This document shows positions 1 through 10,578 of a DNA stretch of 45,993 nt, in pieces. Position 1 is the stretch's first letter, and every line of letters starts with the position of its first letter. A model generated the notes under the pieces. It saw only the letters and a list, made by a program, of their open reading frames with translations, was not told the origin of the DNA and searched no databases. The stretch comes from Opitutaceae bacterium BACL24 MAG-120322-bin51. GTDB taxonomy: Bacteria; Verrucomicrobiota; Verrucomicrobiia; Opitutales; Coraliomargaritaceae. The position numbers and the translations under genes were made by a program. The stretch covers positions 1 to 45,993 of the forward strand of contig CAJJBN010000017.1 in the NCBI GenBank assembly GCA_905182435.1, in the 5' to 3' direction.

Positions 1-216
1 GAATGGATCAGCAATATTGAACCCCTGCTGGCCACCTTCAGCATCATGTGTCTCGGTGGTATCGTCTTGGGTGTCTTTTTCGGCCTCATCTCTAGCTTTG
101 CCTATCGCGTCACAGCCAAAAGAACCGCCGCAAGCTACGCACTTTTGATTCAAAAAATTCATGACCGTAAAGCGCGTAAATCAGATCTTCCTTCCGACCC
201 CGACTCCAATGCTTAA
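1..216 (+). CDS. C-terminal fragment of a small membrane protein (DUF2062-like)
   Basis: Frame 1 is open from the window edge to TAA at 214-216, giving 71 residues of a protein whose start lies upstream. It begins [13 protein letters not shown], followed by a hydrophobic segment at about residues 12-38 and a basic, polar cytoplasmic-looking tail (residues 42-71). A hydrophobic helix followed by a short basic tail resembles the end of DUF2062 proteins, but the diagnostic N-terminal part is outside the window, so the family is a guess. Its stop overlaps the start of the next gene by 8 bp, so the two are probably translated together. Confidence 0.6.
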   Translation, partial: EWISNIEPLLATFSIMCLGGIVLGVFFGLISSFAYRVTAKRTAASYALLIQKIHDRKARKSDLPSDPDSNA

Positions 217-1450
217 ATTACTTCGTCTCCTCTCGATCACTCTCCTAGCAAGCTGTGCGCTCATCGCACAAGCAGACCGTATCAGCCTCGGCATCGACAC
301 ACTGCAACAATCTGGATTTCGCGCCATCGCAGGCAAACGAGTCGGGCTGCTTACCCATCCAGCTGGCGTCAACCGTGATGGAGTTAGCAGCATCGACGTG
401 CTGCGCCGCGCGCAAAATGTAAAACTCGTTGCTCTGTTTGGTCCAGAGCACGGCATCTACGGCAACGAAAAGGCAAACGTGCCAGTCGACAACAAGATCG
501 ACCCACGCACCCAGCTTCCCGTCTATTCGCTGTATGGCAAATACCGCAAGCCATCCGCTGAGATGCTACGCGGGCTCGATGCGCTTATTATTGATCTCCA
601 AGACGTTGGTGTGCGCTCTTACACTTACGTCAGTTGCATGCGCTACGCGATGGAAGCCTGCTTTGAAAATGGCGTCGAAGTCGTCGTGCTCGACCGCCCA
701 AACCCACTCGGCGGGCTGAAAGTTGACGGCCCTCCACTCGACCGTAAATGGCGCAGCTACGTAGGTGCCTTCCACGTACCCTACGTCCATGGCTTCACTA
801 TCGGTGAGCTCGCGCAAATCGCGAAGTATACATCTGGCAGCATGGACGTGAGCAACAAAGTACGCCAGCAAGGAAAGCTCACTGTAATCAAGATGCGTGG
901 CTGGCGGCGCGACATGCTGTGGCCTCAAACAGGGCTCAAATGGGTGCCGACCTCGCCTTATATTCCCGACCTCTCCGCCGTCCTCGGCTATGCAATGACA
1001 GGACTCGGAGCACAAGTTGGAGGCTTCTCGCATGGCATCGGCACACCCTATCCATTTCGCTTACTTCGTTACAAAGGGAAATCTGCAGTTCAAGTACAAC
1101 AAGCACTCAACGCGCAGCACATTCCTGGCCTAAGCTTTCGCATCCTCCGCACCAAAACCAAATCTGGCGCAAGCGTCGAAGGCGTCTATGTGAGTGTCAG
1201 CGATTGGGCCAAAGTACGCCCCACCGAAATTAGTTTTTATATGATGCAACTCACCGCCGCATGGACCTCGGGCAATCCCTTCGCCAACGCAAAGAATCCC
1301 GCCTTATTTAATAAACACGTCGGCAGCACGGCGTGGTGGGACGAAATCAGCCAACGTGGCGCGCAGGCCAGAACCAAAGACTTCGTGAGCAAATGGACCG
1401 CACAGGCAAATGCCTTCCAACGCAGCCACATGCAATTCCGCCTCTACTAG
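209..1450 (+). CDS. namZ: exo-beta-N-acetylmuramidase NamZ family (DUF1343)
   Basis: Predicted peptidoglycan-recycling glycosidase that removes N-acetylmuramic acid from the non-reducing end of muropeptides or disaccharides. The 413-residue product has the DUF1343 landmarks: [12 protein letters not shown] (42-53), FGPEHG (77-82), [10 protein letters not shown] (131-140) and DRPNPLGG (162-169). The ATG at 209 is preferred over an in-frame start at 161 because a signal peptide begins directly there (residues 1-22). The segment L13-A14-S15-C16 also matches a lipobox, so a lipoprotein is possible; cleavage after AQA at about residue 22 is the alternative. The start lies within the end of the upstream gene (8-bp overlap), implying coupling. 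The length is normal for the family. Assignment to the family is firm; the substrate is inferred. Confidence 0.88.
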   Translation: MLKLLRLLSITLLASCALIAQADRISLGIDTLQQSGFRAIAGKRVGLLTHPAGVNRDGVSSIDVLRRAQNVKLVALFGPEHGIYGNEKANVPVDNKIDPRTQLPVYSLYGKYRKPSAEMLRGLDALIIDLQDVGVRSYTYVSCMRYAMEACFENGVEVVVLDRPNPLGGLKVDGPPLDRKWRSYVGAFHVPYVHGFTIGELAQIAKYTSGSMDVSNKVRQQGKLTVIKMRGWRRDMLWPQTGLKWVPTSPYIPDLSAVLGYAMTGLGAQVGGFSHGIGTPYPFRLLRYKGKSAVQVQQALNAQHIPGLSFRILRTKTKSGASVEGVYVSVSDWAKVRPTEISFYMMQLTAAWTSGNPFANAKNPALFNKHVGSTAWWDEISQRGAQARTKDFVSKWTAQANAFQRSHMQFRLY

Positions 1451-1464
1451 CTTATTCAGAATTC

Positions 1465-1593
1465 TCAGACTCCCGCGTCAGCTGAGACATTGCACCTGAC
1501 AGCCTTCAGTAAAGAGAGGAAATAGCCGACCATCGGAAGCATCATGAATGGCGCACACCATGCGGAAACAAACTGGCGGATGGAATGACTCAT
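1465..1593 (-). CDS. 42-residue putative membrane peptide, last gene of the protease operon
   Basis: A short reading frame whose ATG (1593-1591) overlaps the TGA of the FG-GAP gene in an ATGA arrangement, the usual sign of translational coupling. The product starts MSHSIRQFVSAWCAPF and carries one hydrophobic stretch (about residues 8-31), then a short polar tail. It ends at TGA 1467-1465. I do not recognise a family. Given the indels elsewhere in this window, the true protein could be longer. The overlap and hydrophobic character support it being real; no function can be assigned. Confidence 0.45.
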   Translation of the reverse strand: MSHSIRQFVSAWCAPFMMLPMVGYFLSLLKAVRCNVSADAGV

Positions 1594-3942
1594 TCTTGTG
1601 GATAAAACAAAATCCGATCATGCACTAAAAAAGCAAAATCGAGTTTTCCATCGCCGGTCAAATCTGCAATCACCACCTCGCGCGGTTCCACATTACTACC
1701 CGTGCGCCCTTGGTAATGTAAGTTCTGCTCAAACACTTCCCAGAACATGCGGCTCTGCCAATCGAGCTCCTCCTTTACGAGAATCTCCAGCACATGGCTC
1801 TGGCCATCCACCGCGAGTAAATCGAAGCGCCCATCTTGATTAAAGTCAGCGCCCTCCACATAACTGTAATGCACGTCTTCGAGATTTGTCTCGAAGCTTT
1901 CCTCGACGACTCGTGTCCACACATCTGCCTGTGCAGGCAAACGCCAGAAGCGATCTTCCCCCGCAAAAATAAACTCCGTCGCTCCTTTAGTCTCCTCTAA
2001 TTGATACCATTCACTTAAATTAATCTTCCCCGCATCGACTGTCGCACGATATCGAAAGACACCATCCTGGTCACGTTCAAGCAGTTGGAATTCTCCGGCA
2101 GCCGATACATAGAAAAATAGCTGCTGCACCGCACCGTCTTGATACAATGGGATCACAGCCGACACCACATCGTCACCACGCAGAGCATTAAATTGATCCA
2201 CCATTTCGAGCATATCATGCTTCACTCGCAACGCACGTGCATAGCCAGATCGACCAACGACAAGCTCATTACTCCCATCACCGTCGACATCAAACACACT
2301 GACCTGCGCAGGCTGTATGTCTTTCAACAAGCTCTCACGAATCGTCGATGCCTGTGCCACTTCCTTAAGCACTAAGCCGTCCACCTCTTCTGGGTATAAT
2401 AACACGGGTGCCTCACGTGGCACAAAAATCATCAGCCCTCTGCGGTTGTCATCAAACACCGCCACTTCACGGACCTCGAACGGCTTGCGTTTCACTCCAG
2501 TCAGTACAGCGCGAGAAAGTACCACCCAGCTTGAATCTGGATTTTTCCGATTCTCAGGTCGAGCCAGCGTTAATGCCATCTCGCCCTTCAACTCACTGAC
2601 CAATGCCAACTCATCATAGCCATCATCATCCAGATCCACCGCTTCACAGACCAATGGTTCTCCTTCGCCAATCAAAAGTTGCCGCGGGAATGAGAGTCGA
2701 CCGCCCCGATCCATCTGGCTCAGTCCGATCGTGTTCTCACCAGCACTCACGACCACCACAGCAGCTCGATCATTTTTAAAAAAGCGCCCACTGGCGATCG
2801 AGGATATTTCCGAAAACGACGGAAAAGTTTGGGGCGAATCGAAATGCCCCGAATTTTTCAAGAACAGCACCAACTCCGCACCCGCAGGATTTGCGACCAG
2901 TAAGTCCTCTTGCCCGTCGCCATTCAAATCGCCGAGTGCATAGCTCGCAGCCATACGGCCCTTTTTGAAGATCGGATAAATCTCCGGTTGCGCCGCGGAA
3001 AAACCACTGACCTCTTGTACCACCTCCGCCTGTGTCAGGCGGAAGAACTCCACCCCACCACTGCGCGAATCAACCGAGCAAAAAGACAGCCCCGCACCCT
3101 TCCGCTTGCGGCATCGCACGCACTCCACGCACAGGCCGTTCAAAAACAAACCGCCGCTCAGGCCCAAATCCACCGTCACTCAATTGCTCTCTTAGTGCCA
3201 GCGACTGATCCCCATTCGCGGAAATATAGAGCACATCCTTGCGCCCATCGTCCGTCACATCTTCCAGCAATAAATTAAACGGATTCTCACCCGTCACATA
3301 ATACACCGCCGCCTCACTGAGATGGCCATGTGGATCCTGACGAAAAACTCGTAGCGCATCCGCGGCCACGACGACCAACTCCGCACTCCCATCACCATCC
3401 ACATCTGTAATCCGAACGGTGCCCGTCCATCCCAGCGCCTCGAAATCATCAAATACATGAGTGTCCGCCCATTGCCCCGCTTCATTTTGATAGCGGACTG
3501 TCAACGGCACCTCACGAGCAGTGTAGGCCAGATCATCGCGCCCATCGCCATTCAAATCCCCCACCGATAAGTCAAATACTGGAAAGCCAATCGTAATCGA
3601 TTCACTCTGGAAACGAGCATCCTCAAGTGGCGGCTCCCAACGATTACGATTCAAGCGTGTCTTACCACTCGTGTGCGCCGCATCGTCTGCCAACTGATAC
3701 AAGATCTCGATCTGTGCGGTATCATTGTTGATCACGACTAAATCGCTCAACTCATCCTGGTTCACATCACTGACATTCAGCGCACGCGTGCCCCAATCCA
3801 ACTTCAGCACCTCTGGTCCTGAAAACGAAAACGGCGCTACCTCTGCACAGGCAAGCGCACACGTCATCAACCCGCCACTTAAATAAAAAGCAGCGCGCCT
3901 TACACCTCGAAAACGTCCCCATCGATTCAATCTAGTACTCAT
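1590..3942 (-). pseudogene. secreted FG-GAP/VCBS repeat protein, one frameshift
   Basis: Two adjoining frames together encode about 783 residues: the N-terminal part reads 3942 down to about 3100 and the rest from about 3100 to 1590. A single extra base around 3080-3105 (runs of G and T on the coding strand) breaks the frame; sequence on both sides is well conserved in style. A signal peptide (residues about 15-33) precedes at least nine Asp-rich loops typical of FG-GAP/integrin-alpha-like beta-propellers, such as VGDLNGDGRDDLAY, ITDVDGDGSAELVV, LGDLNGDGQEDLLV and IADLTGDGKLDFAF, which bind calcium in that family. Likely an extracytoplasmic beta-propeller. Its ATG overlaps the TAA of the upstream gene (TAATG), and its stop overlaps the downstream peptide. 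It may be intact in the organism if the extra base is a sequencing error. Confidence 0.8.
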
Positions 3943-5732
3943 TATTTACCCTCACTTTTGATAATTAACGTGCGTCCAAAAAAACCATCTGGCGCTTCAT
4001 TTAACTCAGAAATCATGCGGTAGGCACTATCCAGCCGAGACGGAATTTCCGCCTTACTCATATCCTCCATCAAACCACTCAACTCAGCCATTTGTAGCAG
4101 CGACTCAAACAATGGCTCAACCATCATTTCCGCATTTACAAAAGATCGTGTCACCGCATTCGGGCGTTCAATACGCTCAAATAATTCCTCTGTCTCAGCA
4201 CTCTGCCACAACCCCTCGCCACCCTCACTCATGCGAGTCAGCACTTTATGCAGTAAGCCCAACTCGCCGACATTCACGATCAAGCTCGACCGTAAAAGCG
4301 CATAGCTAACTGTATTCCCATTCTGTATATCCGGCTCGCCCGAATCCCTAATTGTATAAATGGTCTGCCCTTCATACATCTGCTCTTCAATCATCGCGCG
4401 TAAGCTAGGAGCCAGATCCTTAAAGGCTTCGATTGCTTGTGCCAGTGCTTGCGCATCTTTCACCTCAATCACGAAAAGTTGCTGTGGATCTGCGATCTCA
4501 GAGTTGTCCAGATGCGCCTCAGGTAAGACCGACAGGCTAACTGTCTGAGACCCGAAGTTGTCCAATAGCGCTGCACGCAAATCGACACCCGTCTTCGCCT
4601 TCGCGATCTGCAGCTGCATATCAATCAACGGCGGTAATGTCGGGCTCGCCGAAGTCAGCAATCTTTCGAAATTTGCCAGCATCGCACTGCAGTCGAAGGT
4701 CGAAATCGAACTACTCAAGGCCCCCTCCGCCACATAGTGGGCCTCCGGAAGTGCAGTATTTGCGTAACTCATCAGGCTCAAGAAGCCCAACTTCTCACGA
4801 TAGATTAATCCATAATGCGACAGCAACCCGGAATCAATCAGATCAAAATCAACATACAACGCCTGCAGTGATTCCAACGACAACGCACTATCCAAACTCT
4901 GCGCAGTCACCCCAAATATCGCCAAATTATTCACCGCGGGATGCGCAATCAATGCGCGATTCAAAGTCGGCATCAACTTCTCTAAATTCGAATACACCCC
5001 AAAATCACCACGCCCGCCTTGTTCTCGCGAACGTTGATACACCGCAGAGTCTGCGATCGGCGCACTGGCTCCTTCCTTGATCGACTCAACTGCCGCACGT
5101 AAACGACTCTCGGGAGCGGCCAGAACCACGATGCCATCCACCAACGCGTAGCCATCTTCTATATAAGTAACTACCCCATTAAAGGTCTCATCGAAATAGA
5201 GCGTTTCGCCCATAAACGACTCCTCGATCAGCTCATGCTCAACTAGCGGATTGATCGCCTGATGCGCCGCCATATTACGTTCAAATTGAATCTTCATCAA
5301 CGTATCGAGTCGTGCGGCATCTCCGGAAAACTCTACCATCAACACCATTTCCTCGCTCTCTGCCTGCCCCAGCGCTTGCCCTGATAGATTATAAAAAGCC
5401 AAACTCGCCTGCCCCGGAAACAGCTCAAACAATTCATCGTAGCTCAGACCAAACACGTCCTCCATCACCTCGGTAAAACCAGCAGGTTCATCAGCACTGC
5501 CGCCATCTTCAAGCGTATCGTCGCTCTTCATCGCATCGAAAAATGCGAGCAGCTCTGCGTCTTCAAATAAGGCTGCGATCGGATGCGTCGCCCACTGCGC
5601 CCGAGTTTCTGAAAGGCTACGCACTGTGCAGAAAAACTCTGCATCCTCGCCGATGATCTCCTGAAAAGGCAACGCAGACACTGCAGCGCCCGAGACGCAC
5701 ATACACACACAAGTTAACAATAATTTATTCAT
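3942..5732 (-). CDS. secreted protein of unknown function (596 aa, DUF3352-like)
   Basis: An intact 596-residue frame with an N-terminal signal peptide (about residues 1-20, MNKLLLTCVCMCVSGAAVSA) and no further membrane span. The mature part is acidic, mostly helical in character, and contains segments such as TRAQWATHPIAALFEDAEL and SEEMVLMVEFSGDAARLD. The layout, in which a secreted protein alternates strands ending in hydrophobic residues with helices, recalls DUF3352-type proteins, but I cannot confirm the family. It sits 15 bp after the protease gene and overlaps the start of the FG-GAP gene, so all appear to be one transcript. A chaperone, substrate or inhibitor role next to the protease is conceivable but not shown. 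Confidence 0.75.
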   Translation of the reverse strand: MNKLLLTCVCMCVSGAAVSALPFQEIIGEDAEFFCTVRSLSETRAQWATHPIAALFEDAELLAFFDAMKSDDTLEDGGSADEPAGFTEVMEDVFGLSYDELFELFPGQASLAFYNLSGQALGQAESEEMVLMVEFSGDAARLDTLMKIQFERNMAAHQAINPLVEHELIEESFMGETLYFDETFNGVVTYIEDGYALVDGIVVLAAPESRLRAAVESIKEGASAPIADSAVYQRSREQGGRGDFGVYSNLEKLMPTLNRALIAHPAVNNLAIFGVTAQSLDSALSLESLQALYVDFDLIDSGLLSHYGLIYREKLGFLSLMSYANTALPEAHYVAEGALSSSISTFDCSAMLANFERLLTSASPTLPPLIDMQLQIAKAKTGVDLRAALLDNFGSQTVSLSVLPEAHLDNSEIADPQQLFVIEVKDAQALAQAIEAFKDLAPSLRAMIEEQMYEGQTIYTIRDSGEPDIQNGNTVSYALLRSSLIVNVGELGLLHKVLTRMSEGGEGLWQSAETEELFERIERPNAVTRSFVNAEMMVEPLFESLLQMAELSGLMEDMSKAEIPSRLDSAYRMISELNEAPDGFFGRTLIIKSEGK

Positions 5733-5747
5733 ATTTAAAATCTCAAT

Positions 5748-6686
5748 TCACTTCTCGCTGTCAGCAATTTTAGGCGGACTCAAATAACGAAAGCCTGTAT
5801 TCGGATTACGTGGATCGAATGCATACGCATCTCGGTTGTCTAAAAATGACTTCACCACACCTGAAGAAATTGAAAAACCCAAGCCCTCAGCTCCCACAGC
5901 CGCAATCTTCATATTATTTACGCCCACCACTTCACCACTCAGGTTGAACAACGGCCCACCAGAATTACCTGGATTGATCTGAGTCGTCGTCTGCAAATAA
6001 AGACGCCCCCCGATCACACGATTCGCGACGCTAATAATTCCCTCCGAAACGGTCCGATCTAACCCTAAAGGACTACCGATCGCAAATACAGTCTGCCCCT
6101 CACGAACTCGGCCAGCACCAGCAGCTAACGTGACGCTGCGAAACACCTCTGCCGACTCTGGTTCAATCTTTAACAAAGCCAAATCTAACTCCGAGCTCGT
6201 TGCCACTATCCGCACATTACTGTACGTCACCTTCGAAAGCTCGCGTTCACCCTCCCTGAAAATCGTCACCGAGATACGATGTTCGCCCGCGATTACATGG
6301 TCGTTGGTCACCACATAGCCATCCCCATGGATGACAAACCCAGAGCCTAGGCCAGTCGGTGTTTGCACCAGTGCCACTGCCTCGCCCAACTGATCCACCC
6401 ACTTCAGAATCGGCTGATCGCTACGATCCGCCGCGACACGATAGAGTGTGTCTTCAACCAAAGCCGCCGCGACCGCGCCAGTGACTGAATCGACCTCACC
6501 CAGACTTGCGACCGCATCCTTCGGCACGGCAACTACATTAAAGCCCAAATCCACATAATACACATCTGGGCGCTCCAATACGATAGCACCGCGAATACCA
6601 CTACCATCCTTCAGCTCAATCGAGTGAATTCCATGTAACGAAGTTAAAGTAAGGGCAAGAAAAGACAATAAGCCAACTTTTTGCAT
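5748..6686 (-). CDS. trypsin-like serine protease (S1C/HtrA-like, no PDZ)
   Basis: A 312-residue secreted or periplasmic serine protease. The triad is clear: His130 in VVTNDHVI, Asp168 in LDLALLKI and Ser242 in INPGNSGGPLF. A signal peptide (about 1-22) is followed by an unassigned region of about 80 residues (SIELKDGSGIRGAIVLERPD onward), which looks like a small beta-rich domain, and then the catalytic domain (about 100-290). There is no PDZ domain, unlike DegP/DegQ/DegS. It is the first gene of a tight minus-strand cluster with the 596-residue protein, the FG-GAP protein and a membrane peptide, suggesting a dedicated extracytoplasmic proteolysis or quality-control module. Its upstream region carries the repeat element at 6761-6945. 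Confidence 0.88.
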   Translation of the reverse strand: MQKVGLLSFLALTLTSLHGIHSIELKDGSGIRGAIVLERPDVYYVDLGFNVVAVPKDAVASLGEVDSVTGAVAAALVEDTLYRVAADRSDQPILKWVDQLGEAVALVQTPTGLGSGFVIHGDGYVVTNDHVIAGEHRISVTIFREGERELSKVTYSNVRIVATSSELDLALLKIEPESAEVFRSVTLAAGAGRVREGQTVFAIGSPLGLDRTVSEGIISVANRVIGGRLYLQTTTQINPGNSGGPLFNLSGEVVGVNNMKIAAVGAEGLGFSISSGVVKSFLDNRDAYAFDPRNPNTGFRYLSPPKIADSEK

Positions 6687-6760
6687 CTAAGTAGTCAAAC
6701 CAATCAGCCAAGCGCTGACCACAAAATAAGCACAAAAGAAAACGCAATGAGCTGAATTTC

Positions 6761-6945
6761 GGTTCATCGCCGATTAGTGTGAAAGTCTCGATTGAAAGGA
6801 TTGACCGCGAGAGGAGTGTGGGCGACTCGCCCACATTCATCCTATCTGGCAGCAAAAGTGGGCGACTCGCCCACTTTTATCCTGTATGGCTGCAAAAGAG
6901 GGCGAGTCGCCCTCCCTCCTTTACCACTAATCGACGATGAACTTA
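6761..6945. repeat. inverted-repeat-bounded element with three 40-bp-periodic palindromes
   Basis: The left end reads GGTTCATCGCCGATTAGTG and the right end, reverse-complemented, reads AGTTCATCGTCGATTAGTG, so about 19-22 bp terminal inverted repeats bound some 185 bp. Inside are three palindromes starting at 6818, 6858 and 6898, exactly 40 bp apart: GTGGGC-GACTC-GCCCAC twice and GAGGGC-GAGTC-GCCCTC once, separated by related AT-richer spacers. AATTTC occurs on both outer flanks (6755-6760 and 6946-6951), compatible with a target duplication. No coding capacity. It lies between the phosphatase stop and the protease start. Relatives are at 14844-14940 and 44819-44879. Confidence 0.75.
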
Positions 6946-6979
6946 AATTTCTGCTGCGATATGCAGCCACGCCGCAAAT

Positions 6980-7801
6980 TCAATCCCATTTCGGCATATC
7001 AATTCGAATGCGCTGACGCCCGCGGAAAAAGTGCAGATCCTTAAAGCCTTTCTCACCAAGCATCGGTTGAATCGTATCGAAGAACTGTCCCACCGAATTC
7101 GGCTGATGCGAATCAGATCCAATCGTTAGCTTCACACCCATCTCGCTGGCCCAATCAAGAATCAAGGGATCGGGGTGCACCTCAAAATCGCCCTTAGTCA
7201 GACCGCTGGTATTCACCTCCATGCAGATATCTTCATCCACCACTGCCTGCAGGAAATCACGGATCACTTCTTCGTGCTCTGCGGGCTTGAACTCGCTCAC
7301 CACTCCGTAGGTGCGGATCACATCGGGGTGCGACATACTATCATAGCGGCCCGACTGCGCACCATCCTTAAGGTGGCGAAAGTAACTATCAATTCGCATC
7401 GCATCGTCATTGACCTTGTTTTTTTTCAACCACGTTAAATAGCTCCGGCACTGCGCGTGCAGTGATCCGAGCACAAAATCCCACTCGTACTCTGCGAGAA
7501 TTTCATCCATCGGCTCCATCTGCGCCTCGTCTGGATACACCTCAGCCTCAATCCCGCAGAGCACTTCAACTCCCATCGGCTTGGCCTTTTCCGCAGTCTC
7601 ATGGACGAGATGGCGATAGAGGTCCAACTGATCACGCTGCATACGGATGCCCGCTTGTCCAAATGCCTCCCACTCCATCGGGATGTGGCAGGTGATTGTC
7701 ATCACATCAATGCCCCGCCCTGCCGCGACCATCGCATATTCTATCGGCGCACCGATTGCGTGGCCGCAAAGGGTGGTGTGCATATGTGAGTCAACACGCA
7801 T
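6980..7801 (-). CDS. hisK: PHP-domain histidinol-phosphatase-type hydrolase (HisK/HisJ family)
   Basis: A 273-residue PHP-domain phosphoesterase; relatives hydrolyse L-histidinol phosphate to histidinol in histidine synthesis. The ATG at 7801 is chosen because the first strand and metal motif follow at once ([15 protein letters not shown]: Asp4, His6, His8). Other metal-site segments are [35 protein letters not shown] and TIGSDSH near the C-terminus. An in-frame ATG at 7852 would add 17 residues and overlap pdxH; the shorter form leaves a 23-bp gap. It is downstream of pdxH on the same strand, so co-transcription is likely. Other his genes are not nearby, so the exact substrate is inferred from family. 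Confidence 0.82.
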   Translation of the reverse strand: MRVDSHMHTTLCGHAIGAPIEYAMVAAGRGIDVMTITCHIPMEWEAFGQAGIRMQRDQLDLYRHLVHETAEKAKPMGVEVLCGIEAEVYPDEAQMEPMDEILAEYEWDFVLGSLHAQCRSYLTWLKKNKVNDDAMRIDSYFRHLKDGAQSGRYDSMSHPDVIRTYGVVSEFKPAEHEEVIRDFLQAVVDEDICMEVNTSGLTKGDFEVHPDPLILDWASEMGVKLTIGSDSHQPNSVGQFFDTIQPMLGEKGFKDLHFFRGRQRIRIDMPKWD

Positions 7802-7824
7802 AGTAGAGTGACCAGCTGGATCGC

Positions 7825-8466
7825 CTACGGAGCCAAACGAGCGGACGCCCATTGATCGGCATCATCCAGTCGATACATGAAACGATCATGCAAGCGCCCG
7901 CCGCCGCCTTGCCAAAATTCAAAGGTCTCAGGCACAATGCGGTAACCACCCCAATGATCTGGCAGCGGCACTTCGCCATCGGCAAACTTACGCTTCATCT
8001 GGTCGAGCTTGGCTTCCAAAATTTGCCGCGATGTAATCACTTGGCTCTGCGGCGAACTCCATGCTCCGAGTCGGCTCGCGAACGGGCGGGAGACAAAATA
8101 TTTCAAGGCCTCGACTTTCGAAACACGCTCGACGCGGCCTGTGATGTTGATCTGGCGCTGCAGCGGCAGCCAAAGGAAATTCACCGATACCCGCGGATTC
8201 GACTCCAATTCGATCGCCTTACGACTCTCGTAGTTGGTGTAAAATACGAGCCCCTCTTTAGAAAACCCCTTCAATAAAACCACACGCGTGGAGGGTTGCC
8301 CATTCGCAGCCACAGTGGCGAGACACATGGCATTAGGCTCATTGAGCTCACACTCTTCGGCCTGCCTAAACCACTGCTCAAACTGAGCAAACGGGTCCGC
8401 TACTAAGTCCGCCGCACGCAGTGCATGCTTGGTGTAGTCTTCGCGAAGGTCTGATATGTGATTCAT
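7825..8466 (-). CDS. pdxH: pyridoxamine 5'-phosphate oxidase
   Basis: A 213-residue FMN enzyme that oxidises pyridoxine- or pyridoxamine-5'-phosphate to pyridoxal 5'-phosphate. Family landmarks are the N-terminal [26 protein letters not shown] (FMN/PLP contacts), [38 protein letters not shown] and the C-terminal [13 protein letters not shown], in which the usual E. coli-type 'EFWQGG..RLHDR' spacing is kept. The length is standard. It precedes the PHP phosphatase by 23 bp on the same strand. The 100-bp gap to trxB contains G/T-rich direct repeats (8469-8515) but no gene. Confidence 0.93.
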   Translation of the reverse strand: MNHISDLREDYTKHALRAADLVADPFAQFEQWFRQAEECELNEPNAMCLATVAANGQPSTRVVLLKGFSKEGLVFYTNYESRKAIELESNPRVSVNFLWLPLQRQINITGRVERVSKVEALKYFVSRPFASRLGAWSSPQSQVITSRQILEAKLDQMKRKFADGEVPLPDHWGGYRIVPETFEFWQGGGGRLHDRFMYRLDDADQWASARLAP

Positions 8467-8567
8467 TTTAGGAGTGGGAAGGTGAGAACGTATTAAAGTG
8501 GGAATGTGAAAAATGAGAAGCCGTAGGCCAACTTTACTACTTTCGAACCTTCACACTTTCAAACATT

Positions 8568-9494
8568 TTAAAGCTCCGCCAAATAGCGCTCGGCCTCGAT
8601 TGCGGCTTGGCAACCCATACCAGCAGCGGTGATCGCTTGACGATACACATGGTCGACGCAGTCACCCGCAGCAAAGAAACCGTCATGCTCTGTCTTCACC
8701 TGACTACCTAGATTCGGCACTATGTAACCGTCGCTATCGCGCTCCAACACGCCTTCGACAAAGTCAGTATTCGGGATGTGGCCGATCGCGACAAAGACGC
8801 CCTTACAAGGGATCTCGCGCTCTTCGCCAGATTTGGCATCTTTCACACGAATCGCGCGGGTAAAGCCTTTTTCGTCGGCCAGAATTTCTTGTGGCAATGA
8901 GTTCCACGCCATCTCGATCTTCGGGTGCGAAGTCGCACGGTCGGCCATGATCTGCGAAGCACGTAGCTCATCGCGGCGATGGATCAAAGTCACCTTCGTG
9001 CAAAAACGAGTCAAAAACAGCGCTTCCTCAGCAGCGGAATCGCCGCCACCAACCACCACGACTTCCATGTCGCGGTAGAACGCACCATCGCAAGTCGCAC
9101 AAGTTGTCACGCCCTTGCCGCCAAACATTTCCTGCTCGCCGGGCACACCAATAAAGCGTGGGCGTGCACCAGTCGCGACGATCACGGTCTTGGCTTCGTA
9201 GACTTTATCCCCAGCGTAAAGTTTCTTCACCGCGCCATCCATCTCGATCTTATCGACCTTAGCGTGCTCGTAGCGCGCACCGAACTTCGCCGCTTGCTTG
9301 CGCAAGTTGTCCATCATGGTGTAACCATCGATTCCTTCAGGGAAACCAGGGAAATTCTCAACCTCCGAAGTCGTGGTGAGTTGCCCACCTGGTTGCGTGC
9401 CTTCGAGCACCAGCGGATTCAATTGAGCACGACCAGTGTAAATGGCTGCAGTGAGTCCGGCACAACCGGTTCCTAAAATGATGACGTCTTCCAT
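8568..9494 (-). CDS. trxB: thioredoxin-disulfide reductase
   Basis: A 308-residue flavoprotein passing electrons from NADPH to thioredoxin. FAD-binding GTGCAG is at residues 8-13, the redox-active CATC at 132-135 and NADPH-binding GGGDSA at 149-154; AAGDCVD near the C-terminus closes the FAD site. The ATG at 9494 is chosen because the family's first beta-strand ([10 protein letters not shown]) begins there; a GTG 42 bp upstream (9536) would add an atypical polar leader. It is a standalone minus-strand gene; a secreted thioredoxin-fold protein lies at 15001. Confidence 0.95.
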   Translation of the reverse strand: MEDVIILGTGCAGLTAAIYTGRAQLNPLVLEGTQPGGQLTTTSEVENFPGFPEGIDGYTMMDNLRKQAAKFGARYEHAKVDKIEMDGAVKKLYAGDKVYEAKTVIVATGARPRFIGVPGEQEMFGGKGVTTCATCDGAFYRDMEVVVVGGGDSAAEEALFLTRFCTKVTLIHRRDELRASQIMADRATSHPKIEMAWNSLPQEILADEKGFTRAIRVKDAKSGEEREIPCKGVFVAIGHIPNTDFVEGVLERDSDGYIVPNLGSQVKTEHDGFFAAGDCVDHVYRQAITAAGMGCQAAIEAERYLAEL

Positions 9495-9772
9495 AGTAAT
9501 TTGGCTAAAAGTAGAGTTTAAATTTTCTAAAGTCACGGAACGATGGAGCCGCCCGCTTTATTCTCAAGAACTTTCGAATCAGAAACATTCAGCCGGCTGT
9601 TTAAATGCAGAATTAACAAAAGTGGCGTCGTTGCTTGCAACCGCCTGCTCCTGCTCAGCCAGAAGATCAACCGGCTCGCGCAAGCGCGAACGCCACGCAA
9701 AGAACCCACTAAGTTCAACCCGAGCCCACTTTCAGCCTTTCAGTCTGATCATTTTTCGGCATTTTCGCAGTC

Positions 9773-10570
9773 ATGCAACTGATCGACAGCCACTGCCACT
9801 TACTCGGCTTCAAGGATAAAGGCGAACTCAACCCAGTGCTGGAGCGTGCCGCCGCAGCTGGCGTACAACGCTTTATCACCGTCGGCACTTCGCCTAAAGA
9901 CTGGGTGCCCTACCGCGAAATGCATGCGGCTTACCCCGGACGGATCGACTACACCGTTGGTCTACACCCCTGTTACGTCGATGCCGAGTGGCACCACGAT
10001 GTTAGCCAAATTTCCACCTTCTTCATGCCGCCGCACGGCCCCGTCGCCCTCGGCGAGATCGGACTCGATTATTTTCACCTGCCGAAAGATCCAATCCAAG
10101 CAGGCGAAACCATGATCTATCAAGAAGAAGCCTTTCGCCAGCAGCTCATGCTCGCCACCGAGTTCGACTGCCCCGTGATCATTCACAGCCGCAATGCCTT
10201 CGACGACAGCCTGCGGATGATTGACGAGTCTGGCATCGATTGGTCGCGGATCGTATTCCACTGCTTCACTTACGGCCCCAATGAAATCGCCCAAGTCAAC
10301 CAACGCGGTGGACGCGCCTCCTTCACTGGAGTGGTCACTTACAAAAATGCCCCCGACATCCGCGAAGCCCTGCGCACCCAAGGCATCGAGCGATTGATGC
10401 TGGAGACCGATTGCCCCTATCTCACCCCTGAGCCGCATCGTGGTAAACCGAACGAGCCCGCCTACCTCGCCGACATCGCTAAGCGTTGCGCCGAGGCACT
10501 CGCGATGACTCCCGACGAGTTGGCCGCACACACCACCAATAACACCAAGGCCTTCTTCAACCTAAGTTAA
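9773..10570 (+). CDS. tatD: TatD-family metal-dependent hydrolase
   Basis: A 265-residue TIM-barrel hydrolase of the TatD DNase family. Metal ligands are seen in DSHCHL (5-10), [20 protein letters not shown] and the terminal [19 protein letters not shown]. Members are 3'-5' nucleases on DNA or RNA; the true substrate is not evident here. It is followed after 8 bp by the repeat-rich anchored protein, so the two probably share a transcript. The 278 bp before it (9495-9772) is the divergent promoter region with trxB; I see no gene there. Confidence 0.9.
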   Translation: MQLIDSHCHLLGFKDKGELNPVLERAAAAGVQRFITVGTSPKDWVPYREMHAAYPGRIDYTVGLHPCYVDAEWHHDVSQISTFFMPPHGPVALGEIGLDYFHLPKDPIQAGETMIYQEEAFRQQLMLATEFDCPVIIHSRNAFDDSLRMIDESGIDWSRIVFHCFTYGPNEIAQVNQRGGRASFTGVVTYKNAPDIREALRTQGIERLMLETDCPYLTPEPHRGKPNEPAYLADIAKRCAEALAMTPDELAAHTTNNTKAFFNLS

Positions 10571-10578
10571 CTCTTTGT

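Noticed and set aside
566..1033. 155-codon minus-strand frame opposite namZ
   Set aside because: Shadow of a well-conserved gene.
6818..6914. Possible CRISPR array (three repeats at 40-bp period)
   Set aside because: The repeats are short palindromes, the spacers are similar to each other, and no cas genes are present.
9495..9772. Possible gene between trxB and tatD
   Set aside because: Frames are short, without start context or protein-like composition; the stretch fits a divergent promoter region.
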